Assembly (NCBI RefSeq): GCF_020166495.1
Contig: NZ_JAINZS010000004.1
Span: 434,001-498,000 of the forward strand
From: Robertkochia aurantiaca
Lineage (GTDB): Bacteria > Bacteroidota > Bacteroidia > Flavobacteriales > Flavobacteriaceae
Length of the DNA: 64,000 bases
Reading direction: 5' to 3'
Below, one piece after another: positions 53,951-63,900 of this stretch; position 1 is the first letter of the stretch, and the number at the start of each line of letters is the position of its first letter. Position numbers and translations under genes: made by a program. The notes beneath the pieces were generated by a model. The model was not told where the DNA came from, made no database searches, and saw only the letters and a program-made list of their open reading frames with translations.

Positions 53951-56176
53951 CTAAAACCAAAAACCTACATTGAAGACCCACAGGTCATTAGAAGCCTCCG
54001 GCGACCAGGTGTATTTCACCTCCAGTGGTCCCAGAAATGATTCGAAACTATAACCCACCGCATAACCGGTATAATCGGGCAGGGTAAACCATTCTCCGGT
54101 TTTAAAAATCCCGTCTGCGGCATTCGAGAAATTGGCCTTGAAGTTCAGGTGATTATTGCGAATGAACTCCCAGTCTGTGGTAAAGGTCGCTTTTACGTAA
54201 CTGTCACCACCAAAGCTTATAAAATCATATCCCAGAAAAGGGGTAAAGTTATTGATAAGGTCATTTCCATAACCCCCAAGAATGAAATCGAGTGAGTTCA
54301 CATCGGTATTCCCGATATAGAAGCCTCCTTCAGTAAAAAAGTTAAAAGCCAGGTTTCCTGTAATGGGAAAAGCAAATCCCATGCGGGCCTTTGCGATAGA
54401 GAACTCATTAAAATCCTGGTCATCGAAATCTGTTGAAAGAAAGTACAGGTGAAAGTCACCATCAAAAAAGAAACCGGTAGTGGGAAAATACTTGTCGTCG
54501 AGGGTATCCAGCTTTAAAAAGCCATAGGTACTCAGGTAGTTGCTGTTATTGAAGACTATGAAATCATCCTGCTCGTCGATGATGGTCTTGGTTTCCAGCT
54601 TCAGATATTTGTGCTCCAGACCCAATCCGAAAACGAACTGTTCTCCCCAGAGGGTCTGCACATAGAATTGATTGGTAAAATCACGTACTTCGAGGTCTAT
54701 TCGATTCACCCCGGGTATGTCACCCCCGGGATTACGAACATTGGCAAAATTAAAATCTATATCCTGAACAAAGCTATTGAAACGGGAACGAAAGCCAAGA
54801 CTCCAATAGGTTCCTTTATCTATAAAATACTCTAATTCATAACGTATCTGATCACCCAAAACAAAATCAAAAGACAGGGCATCATCACTAACGAGCAGGT
54901 TTTTTCGGGTAAGGTTGATCAAACCTCCGGTACCATATAATCCATCATAATGCACCCCTAGTTTCAGGAACATATCGGTCTGGCTCTCCCTTAATTTCAG
55001 ATTGACATTATACCCTTCGCCCTCAGGCCGTATCACATAACGCACGCTTTCGAAATTATTGGTAGCTACAAGGGTGTTAATCCCGTTTTCAAATTCATCA
55101 AAATTTGTAGGTTCGTAGTTCTCATAGCGTATCTTTCCCTTTACGTAAGCACGGGAATATTTTTTATTCCCGTCGATAAGTACATGTGCGATTTGAAATG
55201 AATCTTTCAGCCTGGTATTTATCGAAATATCCCTGTTGAACCCCTGACGAGAGGCTATGCTCTCTAATTCACCCTTATGCTTTAAAGCCTGACGATACCC
55301 GCTTTTGATGATGCTGTCACTTTGACTAAACGAAATGACTGAGTATTCTTTTATATCAGGCTTGATGTAGAGGTCGGTTCGCGATCGCTTTTGTTCCATG
55401 TCCCGAACGGTCCGGTAATTATTGATCTGCATCAAAACTCCGGTTGCCGATTTAAGATCTTCTCTTTTAGCCAGGGCATCCTGTACATCGACCCCTATCA
55501 CTATATCGGCTCCCATGGCCCTGACGCTGTCTATTGGATAATTATTAACCACCCCGCCATCAATAAGTAGTCTTCCGTCGATATCGACAGGTTCAAAAAG
55601 CGAGGGGAAAGCGCCACTGGCACTGATACTTAAGGGAAGGTATCCGCTATCCAGCTTAACGGGATCACCGGTCTCCACATCGGTAGCCATACAAAAAAAT
55701 GGGATCGGCAGCTCATTATAATCCTCTATATCATTCACATGAAACAACACCTCAGCGAATCTGTTGTAGATCTTCTGTCCTGTAGATATGGACTGAGGAA
55801 TGCTGATTTTAAAATTGTTAAAAGGAAGGGTCAATGCATATTTTTCAGCATTCTGCTTTTCGTAAAACGACATAGAAGATCTGGGTACATTACCCTGAAT
55901 AAGTTCCTCCAGATCAGAATTGCTGAAAATGGAATCGATCTGTTTGGCACTGTAACCTGAAGCATACAGAGCACCCACTATGGCCCCCATACTCGTTCCA
56001 CCTATATAATCAACCCGCACCCCGGCTTCCTCCAGTACTTTTAAAACACCAATATGCGCCAGCCCTTTAGCGCCTCCTCCACTGAGTACAAGCCCAACTT
56101 TCAGGTCTTCTTCCTGAGCGTTCACAAGACTTAAACACAACAGTAGGATCGATATGGTAAAACGAAGGCGTATCAC
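53951..56176 (-). CDS. Patatin-like phospholipase with POTRA and Omp85 barrel
   Basis: A 741-residue outer-membrane protein. A signal peptide is followed by a patatin domain from about residue 25 (LVLSGGGAKGLAHIGVL oxyanion loop, nucleophile Ser in GGTSMGAI, Asp in LLIDGGVVNNYP). A POTRA-like segment begins near 320 (AHVLIDGNKKYSRAYVKGKI), and a BamA-type barrel fills the rest, ending VFNVGFWF. This order matches type Vd autotransporters (PlpD). The frame extends to a TTG at 56185, but that codon lies inside a TAnnTTTG box, so I prefer the GTG at 56176. It is six bases or so behind uvrC. Confidence 0.88.
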   Translation of the reverse strand: MIRLRFTISILLLCLSLVNAQEEDLKVGLVLSGGGAKGLAHIGVLKVLEEAGVRVDYIGGTSMGAIVGALYASGYSAKQIDSIFSNSDLEELIQGNVPRSSMSFYEKQNAEKYALTLPFNNFKISIPQSISTGQKIYNRFAEVLFHVNDIEDYNELPIPFFCMATDVETGDPVKLDSGYLPLSISASGAFPSLFEPVDIDGRLLIDGGVVNNYPIDSVRAMGADIVIGVDVQDALAKREDLKSATGVLMQINNYRTVRDMEQKRSRTDLYIKPDIKEYSVISFSQSDSIIKSGYRQALKHKGELESIASRQGFNRDISINTRLKDSFQIAHVLIDGNKKYSRAYVKGKIRYENYEPTNFDEFENGINTLVATNNFESVRYVIRPEGEGYNVNLKLRESQTDMFLKLGVHYDGLYGTGGLINLTRKNLLVSDDALSFDFVLGDQIRYELEYFIDKGTYWSLGFRSRFNSFVQDIDFNFANVRNPGGDIPGVNRIDLEVRDFTNQFYVQTLWGEQFVFGLGLEHKYLKLETKTIIDEQDDFIVFNNSNYLSTYGFLKLDTLDDKYFPTTGFFFDGDFHLYFLSTDFDDQDFNEFSIAKARMGFAFPITGNLAFNFFTEGGFYIGNTDVNSLDFILGGYGNDLINNFTPFLGYDFISFGGDSYVKATFTTDWEFIRNNHLNFKANFSNAADGIFKTGEWFTLPDYTGYAVGYSFESFLGPLEVKYTWSPEASNDLWVFNVGFWF

Positions 56177-56182
56177 AAAATA

Positions 56183-56190
56183 CAAAGTTA
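56183..56190 (-). promoter_or_regulatory. Possible promoter box before the patatin gene
   Basis: Minus strand reads TAACTTTG, exact TAnnTTTG, six bases before the GTG at 56176 and one base after the uvrC stop region. It would again give a nearly leaderless mRNA. Confidence 0.3.
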
Positions 56191-56191
56191 G

Positions 56192-57979
56192 TTAATGAAA
56201 GGCCTCATAGACCTTTTGGGCTTTCGAAGGACCGATAATTTCAGTGAGATCGTGCAGGGAAGCCTCTTTAATTCTTTTCAGGGATTTAAACTCCCTCAGC
56301 AATTCTTCAGAGGTCTTTTCTCCAATTCCCTTTATAGTGGCAAGTTCAGAATTAATCGCTGCTTTACCGCGCTTATTACGATGAAAAGTGATCCCGAATC
56401 GATGTGCTTCATTTCTGAGATGCTGAATGATTTTAAGGGTTTCTGATTTCTTATCAAGGTACATGGGCACAGGGTCTCCGGGGTAAAAGATTTCTTCAAG
56501 TCGCTTGGCGATACCAATTATGGCAATCTTTCCTCTTAGCCCGAGGCGATCTAAACTTTTCAAAGCAGCATTTAATTGCCCCTTCCCCCCGTCAATAACA
56601 ATCAATTGAGGTAATGAAGCGTCTTCCTCCAGCAACCTGCGGTAACGTCGATGAACGACTTCCTCCATGGAGGCATAATCATCGGGCCCTTCAACGGTCT
56701 TGATATTATAATGCCGGTATTCTTTCTTACTGGGTTTTCCGTCTTTAAAAACAACGCAGGCAGCAACCGGGTTTGTACCTTGTATATTCGAGTTATCAAA
56801 ACATTCTATATGTTTTGGCTCGCGACTCAGTCGAAGGTCCTTTTTCATCTGTTCCATGATACGGCTAACATGACGATCGGGATCTGTGATTCGTATCTGC
56901 TTGAGTTTATCCTGTCGATAGAATTTGGCATTCCGCTCTGAGAGCTCCACTATACGCTTTTTATCCCCCAACTTGGGAACCGTCACTTTCACGTCTTCAC
57001 CGATGTCTACGGGAAAGGGCACGAATATCTCACCAGATTTTGAATGAAATCGGTTGCGCAATTCAACGATGGCCAATTCAAGTAGCTCCTTGTCATCTTC
57101 CTCCAGCTTCTTTTTGATCTCAATGGTATGTGCCCTGATGATCGAACCATAGGAGAGCTGCAGAAAATTCACATAGGCGTATTTATCATCAGATATAATA
57201 CTGAAAACATCCACATTGCTGATCTTCGGATTGACCACCGTAGACTTGACCTGGTAGTTTTCCAGCACCTCAATCTTTTCTTTTACCTTTTGAGCTTCCT
57301 CAAAGCGCATCTCCCCGGCCAGACTTTTCATCTGTTCTTTGAATGATTTTAGGGAGTCTTTAAAATTTCCTTTTATGATTTCCCTTATCGCTGCCACCTG
57401 TTCATCATATTCAGCCAGTGATTGCAGACCTTCACAAGGTCCCTTACAATTTCCAAGGTGATACTCGAGGCAAACTTTATATTTCCCCGAGGTGATTTTC
57501 TCTTCAGACAGATCATAATTACAGGTGCGAAGAGCATACAGTCCTTTGATCAATTCCAGCAGCGTTCTGATTGTCTTCATACTGGTATAGGGCCCATAAT
57601 ATTCTGAGCCGTCCTTTATCAGCTTACGGGTTGGGAAAATTCTTGGAAATCGTTCATTCTTTATGCAGATCCAGGGATAAGACTTATCGTCTTTGAGCAT
57701 CACGTTATAGCGAGGCTGGTATTTTTTAATAAGATTATTCTCCAGCAGAAGGGCATCTGTTTCTGTTGGCACCACCACATGCCTGACTTCCTCGACCTTA
57801 CGCACCATGACTCTGGTCTTCCCATATTCATGACGCTTGTGAAAGTATGACGATACCCGCTTCTTCAGATTCTTAGCCTTGCCTACATATAACAGTTTCC
57901 CGTTCTTATCGTAAAACTGGTATACTCCCGGTCCGGAGGGGAGTGACTGCACCTGGATATCCAACGAATCTTTACTCAT
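56192..57979 (-). CDS. uvrC: Excinuclease ABC subunit C
   Basis: A 595-residue nuclease making both incisions in nucleotide excision repair. GIY-YIG domain at about 14-95 (GPGVYQFYDKNGKLLYVGKA), cysteine cluster at about 165-180 (CLEYHLGNCKGPC), UVR motif near 205-240, C-terminal RNase H-like nuclease (IECFDNSNIQGTNPVAACVV, VIDGGKGQLNAAL) and a helix-hairpin-helix end (ATIKGIGEKTSEELL). Length is normal. uvrA and uvrB are not in the window. Confidence 0.97.
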   Translation of the reverse strand: MSKDSLDIQVQSLPSGPGVYQFYDKNGKLLYVGKAKNLKKRVSSYFHKRHEYGKTRVMVRKVEEVRHVVVPTETDALLLENNLIKKYQPRYNVMLKDDKSYPWICIKNERFPRIFPTRKLIKDGSEYYGPYTSMKTIRTLLELIKGLYALRTCNYDLSEEKITSGKYKVCLEYHLGNCKGPCEGLQSLAEYDEQVAAIREIIKGNFKDSLKSFKEQMKSLAGEMRFEEAQKVKEKIEVLENYQVKSTVVNPKISNVDVFSIISDDKYAYVNFLQLSYGSIIRAHTIEIKKKLEEDDKELLELAIVELRNRFHSKSGEIFVPFPVDIGEDVKVTVPKLGDKKRIVELSERNAKFYRQDKLKQIRITDPDRHVSRIMEQMKKDLRLSREPKHIECFDNSNIQGTNPVAACVVFKDGKPSKKEYRHYNIKTVEGPDDYASMEEVVHRRYRRLLEEDASLPQLIVIDGGKGQLNAALKSLDRLGLRGKIAIIGIAKRLEEIFYPGDPVPMYLDKKSETLKIIQHLRNEAHRFGITFHRNKRGKAAINSELATIKGIGEKTSEELLREFKSLKRIKEASLHDLTEIIGPSKAQKVYEAFH

Positions 57980-58157
57980 AATTCTTTCACTAATATACTA
58001 CAGTTATGCCACAATGAAGAAGGGTTTCGGAAGGCAATAATGGTCAATAGCATCTCATCATACCCCAAAGCTGTCAATATACCCCGCTTATGGGCCATCA
58101 CTTGAAATTTCTCTTTATATTAGCAATAAGCCGGATGAAAATTGAATTGATAAGACT

Positions 58158-58562
58158 ATGGACAGAACTATTGATTTAACCTGTATAGTATGTAATGACG
58201 AGCAGTACCTGGAGATCGCTTCAAGGTTTTACGATATCAATCAGTTTTTCAACCACATCACTACTTTTCAGAATCCCGAAAAAGCTTTGGAGTTCTTTAA
58301 GAATGTCCTGGAACAGCAAGCAGAGCCTCCTGCCAACATCCTTCTTGACCTCTGTATACACATTGACAAAGTTCCTGAGTTCATGGACGCTTTTTGTGAG
58401 ATCGAGAACATATCAGGAAGTCCTGTAAACATTTACCTGGTACAATCAGGCATCAATCGGGTTGAGGTCGAAAGACTCAGGGAATATAATTCCAGAAGTC
58501 CTTTTAATCTTATGGCGGTAAGCCTGAAGGAGGTGCAGGGACTGGTCACTGAACTTCCATAA
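58158..58562 (+). CDS. Degenerate receiver-like (CheY-fold) orphan protein
   Basis: A 134-residue single-domain protein. The strand and helix pattern fits a response-regulator receiver: IDLTCIVCND at the start, ANILLDLCIH with D64 at the phospho-acceptor position, VNIYLVQSGIN with S97 at the Thr/Ser position. The usual first acidic pair is reduced to ND (13-14) and the conserved Lys-Pro near the end appears to be missing (NLMAVSLKE). No kinase or output domain is adjacent. It may be a pseudo-receiver signalling by binding alone. It lies seven bases before the folate gene, in the same unit. Confidence 0.6.
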   Translation: MDRTIDLTCIVCNDEQYLEIASRFYDINQFFNHITTFQNPEKALEFFKNVLEQQAEPPANILLDLCIHIDKVPEFMDAFCEIENISGSPVNIYLVQSGINRVEVERLREYNSRSPFNLMAVSLKEVQGLVTELP

Positions 58563-58568
58563 AAGACA

Positions 58569-59144
58569 ATGATGCCGACTAAGCCTGAATTACGTAAAAA
58601 ATACAGGGAATTAAGAAGTCAGCTCTCCCTCGAGGAAATCGAAAAGAAAAGTCTGGCCATCGCCAACAGGGCTCTTTCTGAAGATATCTGGAAAGGAACT
58701 TACTACCATCTTTTTCTCAGCATTGCGCAAAAACGAGAGATCGATACCGGTTTTATGCTATCTGTTTTACATGGAAAAGATAAACAGGTGGTGGTGCCAA
58801 AAAGCGACTTCCGAAATTATACTCTCGAACATCTATTACTGGAGGAAGAGACCGTACTTCGTATCAAATCGTATGGAATACCTGAGCCGGATTCAGGCGA
58901 ACCCGTAGATCCCGAACTCATCGATGTTGTGTTTATTCCGCTGCTCGCCTACGATAAACGAGGCTACAGGGTTGGGTACGGAAAAGGCTTTTACGATCGC
59001 TTTTTAAAAGACTGCAGAAAAGATGTCATCAAGGTGGGGTTATCATTCTTCGGTCCGGAAGAAGAGATCCCAGACATTAATCCGCACGACATACCCGTTG
59101 ATCTGGTCGTAACCCCTGACAGGTGTTACAGATTCTCAACCTGA
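58569..59144 (+). CDS. 5-formyltetrahydrofolate cyclo-ligase
   Basis: A 191-residue enzyme (MTHFS family) converting 5-formyl-THF to 5,10-methenyl-THF with ATP. KPELRKKYRELRSQLS is the N-terminal basic motif, VVVPKSDFRNYTLE and the ATP-loop GYRVGYGKGFYDRFL are conserved. The stop overlaps the lspA 3' end by 19 bases. Two start codons (MM) are adjacent; either works. Confidence 0.95.
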   Translation: MMPTKPELRKKYRELRSQLSLEEIEKKSLAIANRALSEDIWKGTYYHLFLSIAQKREIDTGFMLSVLHGKDKQVVVPKSDFRNYTLEHLLLEEETVLRIKSYGIPEPDSGEPVDPELIDVVFIPLLAYDKRGYRVGYGKGFYDRFLKDCRKDVIKVGLSFFGPEEEIPDINPHDIPVDLVVTPDRCYRFST

Positions 59145-59776
59145 GTCTCCTGTTTTTCTTCTTTCTTCGGAAAGGCCTTTTTGTTAAAAACCAGCAAAAT
59201 ACCCACTCCTACGCTGATGGCAGAATCAGCGATATTGAACACGGGCTCGAAAAACCTGAAGTTATTGCCTCCTATAACCGGAACCCAGTCAGGCCAGGTC
59301 GTATCTATCATAGGGAAATGAAGCATATCAACCACCTTTCCATGAAACAGCGAACCATATGGTTCCTCAGGAAATATTTCGGCCACAGTACCATAACTGT
59401 CACTGAATATCACTCCGTAAAATACCGAATCGATAATGTTTCCAAGTGCTCCTGCAAAAATCAGCGATACGGCCAGGGTTAGCGTAGTATTGCCATTCTT
59501 CCTGATGATATCATAAAGCCAATAACCGATCCCACAAATGGCAAACAATCGGAACACCGTAAGCATAAGCTTTCCTGTTCTTTCAGAAACGAATGGTAGA
59601 ATATCACTGATCTTCGTGCCCCAGGCTGCTCCTTCGTTCTCTATAAACAAGATCTTAAACCAGTCGAAAACCTCAACGTATTCCCCAAGGGTAAAATGAG
59701 TCTTTATATAGATCTTTGAAATCTGATCGACCAGTAAAACAAGGACGATAAGTAATGTGGCTTTTTTTAGTGACAT
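59126..59776 (-). CDS. lspA: Lipoprotein signal peptidase
   Basis: A 216-residue inner-membrane aspartic protease removing lipoprotein signal peptides, needed for the many lipoproteins in this window. Four membrane helices are visible; FIENEGAAWG, GALGNIIDSVFYG with D116 and FNIADSAISVG with D184 are the conserved blocks and the catalytic pair. I choose the ATG at 59776 (MSLKKATLLIVL) because it starts the first helix as in relatives; an in-frame ATG at 59815 adds a polar 13-residue leader. Confidence 0.96.
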   Translation of the reverse strand: MSLKKATLLIVLVLLVDQISKIYIKTHFTLGEYVEVFDWFKILFIENEGAAWGTKISDILPFVSERTGKLMLTVFRLFAICGIGYWLYDIIRKNGNTTLTLAVSLIFAGALGNIIDSVFYGVIFSDSYGTVAEIFPEEPYGSLFHGKVVDMLHFPMIDTTWPDWVPVIGGNNFRFFEPVFNIADSAISVGVGILLVFNKKAFPKKEEKQETQVENL

Positions 59777-59835
59777 ATCATATTCGTTGTAAATCCCGGC
59801 ATACCGAAAAAGCAAAAGACGGTTAAGGCCGGCGC

Positions 59836-59843
59836 CAAAAATA
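59836..59843 (-). promoter_or_regulatory. Probable lspA promoter -7 element
   Basis: Minus strand reads TATTTTTG, exact TAnnTTTG, in the gap between the DUF4097-like gene and lspA, about 60 bases before the chosen start. Confidence 0.45.
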
Positions 59844-59849
59844 AGAATA

Positions 59850-60470
59850 TTATTCCTTATGGTTCAGGTAAACATCTCCCTGTACGGTCGAAAGTTTTAC
59901 CCTGTCTGCTCCTGATTGAAATGGTTTCCCGTAAATACGACCGAATTTACTCAATACTTTCATATCGGCCCTGCCTCCATTCCAGATAATATCACCCGTA
60001 AGCGTTTCGACAGTAATTCTCCCTGAAACATCACGAAGCCTCACGGGTCCCGATTCATTCCAAATACTTAGCTGCTCAAAATCTCCAGAAGTTTCCACGG
60101 TGGTGTTACCTCCCTGAATTACGCACATACGGGATGCCGGAACATATATTATGAGATTGACTGAAATGACCTTATGGGCACTTAGCTTATCGCCTGGGTT
60201 CTCAAATGCCGGACTGAAAGACGTTCCCAAAACCAGTGTACTGCCTTCATGCTGCTGGCTCAGAATCACATCTTTCCCGATCTCGCCCTCGGTATGAGCC
60301 GTTATCTGAACCGTGTTCTTTTCATGAGTATGCAGCTCTATTCGGTAGGCCCTTCTCGCATCAATCTCCACAGTTCCGATTCCTGTGGCATCCAGTTCTT
60401 TATCATATTGCTGTTGTCCCCTGCAAAATGCAGCGAAAAACAACAAGAGCATTAAAATTCTTTTCTGCAT
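59850..60470 (-). CDS. Exported DUF4097-like beta-solenoid protein
   Basis: A 206-residue protein with a signal peptide (MQKRILMLLLFFAAFCRG). The rest is built of short repeated strands (ISVNLIIYVPASR, GRITVETLTGDIIW, DRVKLSTVQGDVYL), the pattern of DUF4097/adhesin-like single-stranded beta helices. Function unknown. It lies between traR and lspA, which are commonly next to each other in flavobacteria. Its ATG follows the U-tract of the traR terminator by almost no bases, which is odd for a gene needing its own mRNA. Confidence 0.7.
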   Translation of the reverse strand: MQKRILMLLLFFAAFCRGQQQYDKELDATGIGTVEIDARRAYRIELHTHEKNTVQITAHTEGEIGKDVILSQQHEGSTLVLGTSFSPAFENPGDKLSAHKVISVNLIIYVPASRMCVIQGGNTTVETSGDFEQLSIWNESGPVRLRDVSGRITVETLTGDIIWNGGRADMKVLSKFGRIYGKPFQSGADRVKLSTVQGDVYLNHKE

Positions 60471-60496
60471 AAAAAAACGCTCCCTCGAGAGCGTTT
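60471..60496 (-). terminator. Terminator of the ileS-traR unit
   Basis: AAACGCTC and GAGCGTTT pair around a six-base loop; the minus-strand product ends in seven U residues. It directly abuts the start codon of the DUF4097-like gene. Confidence 0.8.
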
Positions 60497-60521
60497 AGAT
60501 TTTATCAGGTTTGTTAATGAT

Positions 60522-60908
60522 CTATTTCGATTGCATATTTTTAGCCTCGATACTCAGTGTTGCGTGAGGAACGAGCTTTAAGCGTTCCTTATTGATGAGC
60601 TTCCCGGTTACGCGGCATATCCCGTAGGTCTTGTTTTCGATCCTGACCAATGCATTTTTAAGATCGCGAATGAATTTTTCCTGCCTTATCGCCAGCTGGG
60701 TATTCGCTTCACGACTCATGGTTTCTGAGCCCTCTTCGAAAGCTTTAAATGTCGGAGAGGTATCATCTGTTCCATTGTTCCCGTCATTCTTGTACGAGCT
60801 CTTTAATAGCTCCAGGTCCTGTTTGGCCTTTTCTATTTTCTGTTCGATAAGAACTCTGAATTCTTCCAGCTCCTTATCTGAGTACCTTGCTTTAACATCT
60901 GTGTCCAT
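60522..60908 (-). CDS. TraR/DksA family protein lacking the zinc finger
   Basis: A 128-residue protein with the DksA-like coiled coil (residues about 10-90, acidic tip NGTDDTSP) and globular end. The zinc-finger block reads YGICRVTGKLINKERLKLVP, then HATLSIEA: only C98 remains of the four ligands. DksA-type proteins enter the RNA polymerase secondary channel and act with ppGpp. This single-cysteine form is typical in flavobacteria as far as I know. It follows ileS by four bases and ends at a terminator. Confidence 0.88.
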   Translation of the reverse strand: MDTDVKARYSDKELEEFRVLIEQKIEKAKQDLELLKSSYKNDGNNGTDDTSPTFKAFEEGSETMSREANTQLAIRQEKFIRDLKNALVRIENKTYGICRVTGKLINKERLKLVPHATLSIEAKNMQSK

Positions 60909-60912
60909 AGTA

Positions 60913-63900
60913 CTAATGTTTTTGAATAAACAATTTGGTTTTCACCTCATCAAAAGCAACTTCGGTGCCTGATTCAAGATGATCTTCAAAATTGAGCTGG
61001 GCGGCCAGGGTCTCTGTTTTGATATATTCAAGATTACTCCTTACTGCGTTTTCTACAACTCCGTCTTTTTGAAGCTTAACATCGATCTTGTCGGTCACCT
61101 CAAATCCTGAATCTTTTCTCAGGTTCTGAATGCGGTTTACCAACTCACGGGCAACTCCTTCCTTTCGTAAATCTTCGGTAATGGTCACATCAAGTGCAAC
61201 GGTTATATTACCTGAACTGGCTACCAGCCAGCCTTCAATGTCCTGAGATGAAATTTCTACTTCATCGATTCCTAAAGTAATACTTTTTCCATTAATTTCA
61301 ATAGAAATACTACCGTTCTGCTCGATTTCCTGTATTTCTTCCTGACCGAATTTACTTATCTCGCTGGTTATCAATCTCATATCCTTCCCGAAACGAGGTC
61401 CCAAAACTTTGAAATTCGGTTTGATCTGCTTGATCAATATATCTGAAGCGTCATCAAGAAGCTCGATCTCCTTCACATTTACCTCAGACTTGATCAGGTC
61501 TTCAACAGCTCTGATCTCTGACTTCTGCAACTGGTCCCTGACGGGAATCATCACTTTCATCAGCGGCTGCCTCACCTTGATACCTTCTTTCTTACGAAGT
61601 GAAAGCACCAGGGAAGATATTCTTTGCGCTTTTTCCATCCGGCTTTCCAGCTGATCATCAATATACTTTTCTTCACTCACCGGGAAATCGGCCAGGTGTA
61701 CACTCTGAAATTTCTCCTTTCCGGTGGCCTTTATCAGGTCGGTATATAAACGATCCATATAGAATGGTGCAATCGGAGCCGCCAGTTTGGCAACCGTTTC
61801 GAGACAGGTGTAGAGCGTCTGGTAAGCAGAGATCTTATCCTGACCATAATCACCCTTCCAGAACCGCCTTCTGCTCAAACGTACATACCAGTTACTGAGA
61901 TTCTCCTGAACAAAATCAGAAACGGCACGTGCAGCACGGGTAGGCTCGTAATCAGAATATGCTTCATCTACCTTTTTGGTCAGGGTATTCAACTCTGATA
62001 ATATCCAGCGATCGATCTCCGGTCTTTTATCAAAAGGCACATCAGGTTCTGTATAATCAAAACCATCGATATTGGCATAAAGACTAAAGAATGAGTAGGT
62101 ATTGTATAAGGTTCCAAAAAACTTCCTGCGTACCTCAGCAACCCCTTCAAGGTCGAATTTCAGGTTATCCCAGGGGTTGGCATTGCTGATCATGTACCAG
62201 CGGGTTGCATCAGGACCATAGGTATTGATAGTCTCAAAAGGATCTACGGCATTACCCAACCTTTTCGACATCTTTTGTCCGTTCTTATCCAGTACAAGCC
62301 CGTTCGATACCACGTTCTTGTAAGCAACCGAATCGAACACCATGGTTCCGATCGCATGCAGGGTGTAGAACCAGCCGCGTGTCTGATCGACACCTTCGGC
62401 TATATAATCTGCAGGAAAAGCATCTTTCCCATCGATCATTTCACGGTTTTCAAAGGGGTAATGCCATTGAGCGTATGGCATAGAGCCTGAATCGAACCAA
62501 ACATCGATCAGGTCGGCTTCGCGCTTCATGGGCTTCCCTGAAGGCGACACCAGCACGATCTGGTCGACCACATTCTTATGCAGATCTATATGATCATAGT
62601 TCTCATCGCTCATGTCTCCGATCTTGAAATCGGGAAATATATCTTCTTTCATCAGGCCGGCTTCCACCGCCTTGTTCATTTCTTCCTTAAGTTGCTTTAC
62701 CGAACCGATGATCACTTCTTCCTTCCCATCCTCGGTACGCCATATAGGTAACGGAATACCCCAGAATCTGGATCGGGATAAATTCCAATCATTGGCGTTC
62801 TGCAACCAGTTGCCAAAACGACCTTCACCCGTAGCTTTTGGTTTCCAGTTTATCTGTTGATTGAGCTCGAACATGCGCTCTTTCACTTCTGTCACTTTGA
62901 TGAACCAGGAATCAAGGGGATAATATAAAACAGGCTTATCGGTACGCCAGCAGTGCGGATAACTGTGAACATATTTCTCAACCTTGAAGGCCTTATTCTC
63001 TTCCTTCAGCTTGATGGCGATCTCAACATCAACCGATTTTTCAGGTGCTTCGAGACCTGTGTAATATTCGTTCTTTACGTATTTACCTCCTATTTCCGGC
63101 AGCTCTTCCCGAAATCTACCCTGAAGATCTACCAGTGGAACGGGGTTATTCTGATCGTCAAGCACCAGCATAGGCGGAACCTCGGGCTCTGCCTCTCTGG
63201 CCACTTTGGCATCATCTGCCCCAAAGGTAGGTGCCGTATGCACGATCCCGGTACCGTCTTCTGTGGTAACGAAATCGCCGGCGATCACTCTGAATGCATT
63301 TTCTGCATCGCGGTAAGGCTTTGCATAATCGAGCAGTTGCTCATATCTTACTCCAAGCAAATCAGAACCTTTAAAGGCTTTAATCACCAGGTAAGGCACT
63401 TTTTTGTCTTTCTCTGTATATGATTCCAGATCGGCTTCATCTTTGGCCTTTCTGAACTTACCTGAAAAGACAGAGTTTACCAGATTCTTCGCCAGCACTA
63501 CATGAGTTGGCTGGTGGGTGTAGAGATTATACGTACGCACCAGTACGTAATCGATCTTTTTCCCTACGGTAAGGGCTGTATTCGATGGCAGGGTCCATGG
63601 AGTGGTCGTCCAGGCAAGCAGATGAACTTCTCCGTATCCACGCAGAATCTCAGGCAGGCTTTCATCGACAGTTTTAAACTGCGCTGTTACGGTGGTATCT
63701 GTCACATCTTTATAGGTGCCCGGCTGATTCAGCTCATGTGAACTCAGCCCGGTACCGGCCTTAGGAGAATAGGGCTGTATGGTGTAACCCTTGTATATAA
63801 GCCCCTGGTCATAAATGTTTTTAAGCAGCCACCATACGGTTTCCATATATTTGGGCTCGTAGGTGACATAAGGATCCTGCATATCGACCCAATAACCTAT

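Noticed and set aside
56183-56185. TTG as the patatin gene start
   Set aside because: It sits inside a TAACTTTG box and only adds three residues; GTG at 56176 keeps a full signal peptide.
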